64,000 nt of DNA from Trichostrongylus colubriformis (lineage: Eukaryota > Nematoda > Chromadorea > Rhabditida > Trichostrongylidae), in assembly GCA_963978905.1 (NCBI GenBank), contig OZ022261.1, positions 14,419,475 through 14,483,474 on the forward strand, in the 5' to 3' direction. The translations under genes and the position numbers were made by a program. The notes under the pieces were generated by a model. The model searched no databases, had not been told where the DNA came from, and saw only the letters and a list, made by a program, of their open reading frames with translations. Numbering within the stretch: position 1 is the first letter of the stretch; every line of letters starts with the position of its first letter. Positions 57,984-64,000 of this stretch are shown here, one piece after another.

Positions 57984-58269
57984 CAGTGTGTCCCAAAAGT
58001 ATAGGTCCACCCTATTTTTCATCCATATCTCTAGAATGGACCAGCGATTCCTTTCCAAATTTTTATCTGTGGTACCTGATCACTGTAGCGATCAAACGCC
58101 TCAGTAAAATTGAAGACATAAAATTGCAAAATTTTATTTGCTTTTTTTTCAAAAATAAGGGTGTCCCAAAAGTATAGGTCCACTCAGTCTTTCCGCCTTG
58201 CTTCCATCGAAAGGTAAGTTGTGAAGTTAATGTGTTGACGCATCCTTCTGAGATTTACTCTACAGTGCC

Positions 58270-59000
58270 ATGCCACGCGGTACGCACTTATTCGAGTACG
58301 AAAAAGGACAAATTCTGGCCTACAAAGATGTGGGACTCAGCAATCTCAAAATTTCTGAGAAGATGGGCCTATCCCACAATTTTATCAGCACCTTCTGTCG
58401 CACCATGGACCTGTACGGAACGAAAAAGAGAAGTGGAAGGCTGCAGAAGCTTTCTGAGAGGCAGAAGCGTCGGATCCTCAACGCTGCGTCCAGTTTCAGA
58501 AAGGGCGTTTGTCGGCTGTGCAGGGAACTGTCACCTACTGTATCGAAAAGCACTGTGCACCGTCTGCTCAAGTCGTCTCCTCACATCGAGCGAATACGGT
58601 TTTCGTTCACGCCATACCTCACGAGGGCGCACGAAGAGGCTCGAATCCATTTTGCCAAGTAGAATGTCAGCTGGACGCATCAATGGGATGAGGTAGCCTG
58701 CAGGGTCACATTATTGACGTAGTGTGGTTTACGGCGTATCAGTAATAGCGTTGCCGGTATCTTTTTTGATGAGAAAAGTCAAAATTGGATGAACCCGATG
58801 GCTTGGCAAGTCATTGGAAGGATTTGAAGAAGGAGCCGCGCCACTTCTCGAGGCGCGGATTTACTGGTGGTAATGTTATGGTTTGTGCCGCCTTCTCTCG
58901 CTTTGGTAAGAGCAGGATACTATTCATCACGCATCGTATGGATTCCAGGGCATATCAGGACGTTTTAGAAAGTAATTTACTACCATACAAACAGCGGTAA
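58270..59000 (+). pseudogene. Tc3-like transposase, N-terminal and first catalytic part
   Basis: The frame from ATG 58270 reads MPRGTHLFEYEKGQILAYKD with two helix-turn-helix segments (GLSNLKISEKMGLS; KSTVHRLLKSS), as in Tc3-type DNA-binding domains, and stops at 58662. After a gap it resumes in another frame at about 58750-59000: FFDEK (first catalytic Asp), LDEPDGLASHWKDLKKEP, GGNVMVCAAFS and MDSRAYQDVLESNLLPYKQR. The sequence breaks there, so the second and third catalytic acidic residues are lost. Confidence 0.85.
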
Positions 59001-59278
59001 ATACATACATTAGGTGCCAGTTCCCTGCACAGCCGATAAACTCCCTTTCTAGAATTGGACGCGGCGTTGAGGATCCGACGCTTCTGCCTCTCAGAAAGCT
59101 TCTGCGGTCTTCCACTTCTCTTTTGAGTTCCGTACAGGTCCATGTTGCGACTGAAGCTGTTGATCAAGTTGTAGGATAGGCCCATCTTCTCATAAATTTT
59201 GCGATTGCTGAGTCCCACATCCTTGAAGGCCAGAATTTGCCCTTTTTCGTACTCGGATGAATGCGTACCGCGTGGCAT
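59000..59278 (-). pseudogene. Tc3-like transposase N-terminus, inverted second copy
   Basis: The minus strand from ATG 59278 reads MPRGTHSSEYEKGQILAFKD to about RLCRELAPNV. It parallels the + strand copy residue for residue, with ~15% changes. It then runs into the junction with the truncated catalytic part of the other copy at about 59000. Confidence 0.85.
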
Positions 59279-59576
59279 GGCACTGTAGAGTAAATCACAG
59301 AAGGATGCGTCAGCACATCTACTTCACAACTTACCTTTCAATGCAAGCAAGGCGGAAAGACTGAGTGGACCTATACTTTTGGGACACCCTTATTTTTGAA
59401 AAAAAAGCAAATAAAATTTTGCAATTTCATGTCTCCAATTTTACTCAGGCGTTTGATGGCTTTAGTGATCAGGTACCACAGATAAAAATTTGGAAAGGAA
59501 TCCCTGGTCCATTCTGGGGATATGTATGAAAAATAGGGTGGACCTATACTTTTGGGACACACTGTAGTGGAACATT

Positions 59577-62500
59577 AACAAGAGGCTACATCCCCCCGCT
59601 TTTAATCAATTTTCTACAAACGTACATATGGCCGACAAGATCTCCTCAGGTCCTTTTACTCCAGAAACTAAAGTTTTGATGATTTTTACCACCTTTTCAG
59701 AATGCTTATCAAGCATCAAACACACAAATCAAATTTGAATTTGTGGAATCAAGTAAAGTAAAAGGTGGTCCGAACCAAATCACAGCCTGCAAATTTTCAG
59801 TGCAACCTTTAACAAAATGCCGTTTCCTGGAGCGGCCCTAAATGCAGCCATATATATGCAGTCATGGCTGGCCATGTAATTTGAATTAATGGGATGATAT
59901 GAAAAAAGTGTCCGTTTCTGTTTGCGTGTAAATAATGAAGCCAGTCCACTGCCATTTTTCGTCGCATCACATCTTTGTGTAACGTGTTGCTTGATGCCCG
60001 AGATTTCTCCTTTGAAATGCATGGCGAGCTTTTTTGACGATTTTCACCCGTGGCGTATTTTACTAGCGAAGTGACAACGTGTAAGCAGGAATTTCGCGAC
60101 TCTCAGCTGAATATCTGAATAGTTGTAGTGAATTCAATAAAGCAAATTTAGGGAGTCTGTGTGGTAGATATTTGGGTGAGCTTTTGAGTTTACCCATACG
60201 GGCAGGGAGGTAGAGCGTTCCGATCGGTTGAAGAGAAGTGGGATTACCTCAGTTGCAGAGACGCGAAAAAAAGACCTGCATATAGGTAAAAATAAATGGA
60301 AGGCAGAGGAGAACGCGGTGGGGAGGTAAGTTCTAGGGAGAGCATGCAAGGTGCAGCGTACCAGTTAGGGGCGTTGTGTTTAGTTGGGTCCTGGAGCAAT
60401 TGCATCTCGCTCTAGCCGTAGGACACGGCTTACATACCATCACAAACGAAGCTCCTGGTTCGCACTGCCGGCCGCGCGCCGCGTTGCAAAATCCATTCCT
60501 AACGACAAACACTCATCGAGGTACGATAGGCGAGACCTTTAGTTCTTTTTTCATGAGTAGGGTCATTTAGTTCGTGAAACCGTATAATGTATTCGGTGAA
60601 TCAGGTAAAAACCAATCTGTGGAGTTGCAATTGTCGTGAGTAGTAAACACTCTCAGCGCTGCCGTTTCTTTACTGATGCACTGGAAGTAAGCGAACTTCG
60701 ATGAGACGGTTTTCGTTATCATAAAGAATGTATGCAAATCGGCTAGGTACTTTCGTGTGAAAATATGAATTCAACGGATACAGATGGTGAAGGCCGCTAG
60801 GCCCATCACCAGCATGAAATTTTCGGTTAATGGTCCCAACACATTGATTTAGTGATGACTAGTATACTTAAAACTGAGCTGGCACGACAGTCGGTGTGGT
60901 TGCGAATGTACACGAGCCCCTAAGGCGGTTTAAGTGTGCTTAAAAAGAACTTTGATTGTGTTTACGAAATCATTGTTACGACTTTACGTTCTTTAGTAAT
61001 GCACTATTGGAAAACAATCGACCAATAAGGGATGAGTCTAACGGGCCTGACCTGATTGTCTGCGGCCACTCCTTACTCGTCCTTTTATTGTAATAGAGTT
61101 ACTAACAATGTGCTACGTATCCTTAAAGCTACAGGAAGTTTGTTGCGGCAGCATTCCCATAAAGGGCATTATTTTGCATGATGAGCCGTTGGGGAAGGGA
61201 GCGAGTTTAGAATGTCACACCTTGCGGCGCTAGTGGCACAGTTGTCATTCGAACTGCTCTGACGCGTTTCTTCTTTCGCTTCGCAGTAATTGACTACGAC
61301 AACAAGCCTGCTTTTTTACATTTTCCTCTTCTGATTAATCAATCAAATAAATAAAAAGCCGTCGAAAAATGTAACTGAAAGAGGAAGTACAAAGTCTACG
61401 AGTTTCGGTCATTCCCGATAATGGGTGCTTGTTTGTGTATAGCGACCACTGATGTAGTGTTTTCTCAGAATTCCGAACGAAAAAATCGACAAGTGAACTT
61501 TTGGTAGAATTTGTGTCATTGTTTTCCTCTGGGGGTCTGCTTCAAAATGACTATATTACCGGAAATGAAGGAGGCGATGGGGAACAACAGAGCTTCCTCT
61601 CCAGCAGTCAGATGCACTTTTCTGTTTAAATGGTTTTTGGGAAGGTTTCATTAGGAAAAACGGAGCACACTATTAAAGATCAACGAAGTCTCGCACTTAT
61701 GTCACACTTCGCGATTCTGGGTTTTGCGATCTCACAATTTTGCGACATTACAGGCCAAGTCGCAAATCAGCCGAATCACGTACCCTGACATCAACCTGTT
61801 TCTAGTGGGTAAGCTAAAATCGACTCACTGTTATTGGATGTTAAAGGATTAGGGGGTTAACCAATACTCAGCGCACAATTCCTTTATCATTTTATTTTCG
61901 GAGGATGCAAAGCAAAATTCCCACCATCGTAACAAAATCTATTTTACTTCGAATCGCAGGCTTTTTTTGTTTTATTTATTTATTAAGATGAACGCGGCTT
62001 TGCACAAGTCCGGAAGAACAAGATCATTAGAGACAGAGTACGCAATTAAAAAGGAAAGCAGGAGCTAAGGAAGATAGGTGAATTAACCAAAAGTCAAAAA
62101 GAAAGACCTTTAATAATGCGTTTCATGTGAATGACCAGTAATGCTTTTATGCCATGGTTACCATTATAAGCGGCGATATGTATTTAAAAGCTGTCGTGAT
62201 GGAGCAGTACTTTCTATTGTCAAGATCTACAATGATGGTTGAGCGTTTACTGTTCACCAAGTTTACAAAGTCAGTAAATGCTTACTTTTTCTAAAACATT
62301 TTAACTGCATTTTCAGTCATTGCAGAGCTTCATTATTGATAATTATAAAAGCTCAAGTTTGATCATACGCTTATGTGTATATTTGATCATACTTTGCTAT
62401 ATGTGTATTGGTCATACTTTTTTCTCTATCCTTTTTTCTTCTTCCTTTTCCTATAGCACTCCTGCATGTACATACATAAGAGAAGCACTTAGCTTATGCA

Positions 62501-62724
62501 TATCTTGAACTCGATCCGTTCTCGCCCATTTTTTGCGCTGCTTCCGAGGGCTCATCGACCACACTCTTCATCACGTGGCTTTGATATGGGCTGAGCCTTC
62601 GCTTTACTAATAAAGCCCATGGATATGCATCTCTTTGACCACTGGCGAGTTACTGAGCCATGTGTTCGCGAAGGAATAATAGTCGCTAAGTGATTTACGG
62701 GTGGATAAGGAGGTAGATGTCGAC
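59577..62724. other. No recognised gene
   Basis: AT-rich non-coding DNA with scattered short ORFs. No repeat boundary or RNA gene was identified. Confidence 0.5.
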
Positions 62725-62861
62725 GATAGGTCGCGTTCATACTCTGCGGTGCCGGCTGCGGAACGTAGCCGTGTGTCTCTGCGTCTCCACCAATGCCACT
62801 CTGCCTCGCTACCTACGAACGCAGCCATACCCTGTAGGTGCTGGCTATGAACGCAGCCTGA
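62725..62861. mobile_element. MITE of the TTCATACTTTGC family
   Basis: The left end GGTCGCGTTCATACTCTGCG and the right end (inward: AGGCTGCGTTCATAGCCAGC) are imperfect inverts. The interior GTCTCTGCGTCTCC and CCACTCTGCCT match, inverted, positions 65-105 at the start of the window. Confidence 0.55.
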
Positions 62862-64000
62862 TGATCCTTTTTAATTTTTGGACTGTTGTAGGGAATATGT
62901 ATTTCTTCCTATCCAAAAAAGGAAGTGCCGAACAATTTTATCATTTACGCGGAAGCTTCTTCTCCAGTCCACGGCCGAGCGTTGGCTGAGGACTCGTCAA
63001 AGGGGTCCTTCTTAGAATTTCCTCTACGCTGTGCTTGATCCTGCTTACCTCGCTAAGTTTGGACAAAACTTAACAAGTCCTTGGCTCACTGTCATTAACC
63101 TATCCTCTGTAAGCGCTACTTATATGTATAATGATATGATGCCTAGGTTTCAGATGCACTGTTGCCAAGTGCGCACAGCTAACAGATATTTTCTCCTTTA
63201 CAGCAATCTATGTTGCGTGCTATATTACATGGTGATGGGAGGTGGGGCAACAGCTCTACTTGTGGCAGGAAGGAGCTTTAGGATGGTCGAATCCTTCTTA
63301 CGCATTGCAGAACCTTTTTCTTGTATATAAGAAAAGTATTCTTACCACCCCTGAGCTATTTTTCTCAGGCTTGGGTGAGAATCCACGCACCTGGGCTGAT
63401 GTCCCCTTCATGCGCACAACGCATAACGTTACAAACATGAAATTACGACTAAAGTAAAACTTTTGTAATGTTAGGAAAGGTACAAATCACCTCAAGCTGA
63501 ACTGGACCTCGGAACGATCAAAAATTACAGCTGTGGCCCACCTACTGTCCTCCTCCCCGAGTCCAATAGTACGCTCTATCGCTTTTACCCATTAAGAAAG
63601 CATTTATGATCCCCTTCACTGCGAGTAAATTCACAAGATCTGGTAATGAGTGTCAGTAAAGCAAGCTACGTCGTGTGCAATGTCTCACTGTCTGTTAAGT
63701 GAACCTCCTTGAAGAAATCACAGAAGTTCACCTATTACCCACATATTTGTGTGATATTTGCTTGCCAAGAGCCGCATACAGAGTTTTACGCGATCATGCA
63801 AGAATTACAACTGAGATAGAGCTCATTGAAGTGGAACCGAAGGGGTAGGGCGTGCGACTGGGTTTGGACGCTAGAGAGCTGAGGAGCAAAAAGGCGACAG
63901 TCACGTGGTACAGAGTGAAAAAACTGCGCCCTGGCGATCTTGTTTATGTACTGTATCTAGTGGAATAATTTTGAGAGAAATTAGAATCATGCAATTTCCG
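62862..64000. other. No recognised gene
   Basis: ORFs at 63031-63330 and 63242-63457 overlap in two frames and have no known motif. Confidence 0.45.

Larger units (their letters stand above)
57984..59574. mobile_element. Tc3-like transposon, double-headed fold-back
   Basis: The element is flanked by TA (57982-57983 and 59575-59576). Both ends carry ~300-bp inverted repeats starting CAGTGTGTCCCAAAAGTATA. A second GTGTCCCAAAAGTATAGGTC lies ~180 bp inside each, as in Tc3's paired binding sites. The inverted identity continues past the repeats into the transposase N-terminus on both sides, so both ends come from the 5' end of the element and the 3' end is missing. Confidence 0.9.

Noticed and set aside
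57962..58177. ORF translated from the Tc3-like terminal repeat
   Set aside because: The same peptide is encoded by the inverted repeat at 59371-59562; it is terminal-repeat DNA, not a protein.

Overview
This is eukaryotic DNA, most likely from a clade V (strongylid/hookworm-like) nematode. It has one intron-rich gene with short exons and mostly TTTTCAG-type acceptors, a probable spliced-leader acceptor abutting the start codon, and dense nematode-type repeats (Tc3-like, mariner, hAT and CR1-like LINE remnants, fold-back MITEs). No bacterial operon, CRISPR array or rRNA was seen. The species call is inference.

Only one intact protein-coding gene is supported: a mitochondrial short-chain L-3-hydroxyacyl-CoA dehydrogenase (HADH family) on the + strand at 15420-20303, with 8 exons that splice in frame to 311 residues. 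Its introns carry a pair of direct repeats flanking exon 6 and a degenerate mariner-like element in intron 7.

Region by region: 1-15.4 kb is repeat-rich. It holds several fold-back elements, a TA-flanked MITE with its paralogous empty site, decayed hAT transposase pieces (two near-identical C-terminal hATC exons), a miniature LTR element (TRIM-like) with a long tRNA-Arg primer-binding site, and a separate BEL-like LTR followed by a possible primer-binding site. 15.4-20.3 kb is the HADH gene. 20.3-33.5 kb holds fold-back repeats, an internally broken mariner (25.7-26.5 kb), a fragmented CR1-like LINE (27.2-30.6 kb), and four copies of a tRNA-like Pol III cassette, arranged once as a large palindrome and once as a tandem array. 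33.9-45 kb is mostly fold-back repeats and unrecognised non-coding DNA.

45.6-53.8 kb is a striking satellite and segmental-duplication block. It is built on a ~247-bp monomer with a conserved palindromic core, (TG)n tracts, a 144-bp tandem repeat, and recent 576-bp and 877-bp tandem duplications. A MULE-like fold-back element with a 9-bp target duplication sits inside one satellite monomer. At 50790-50978, immediately before a duplicated unit, five perfect GC-rich hairpins occur in a row, three of them ending in the GCGAAGC mini-hairpin. 53.8-58 kb and 59.6-64 kb contain no gene I can recognise. Between them (57984-59574) lies a Tc3-like element whose two ends are both derived from the 5' half of the transposon.
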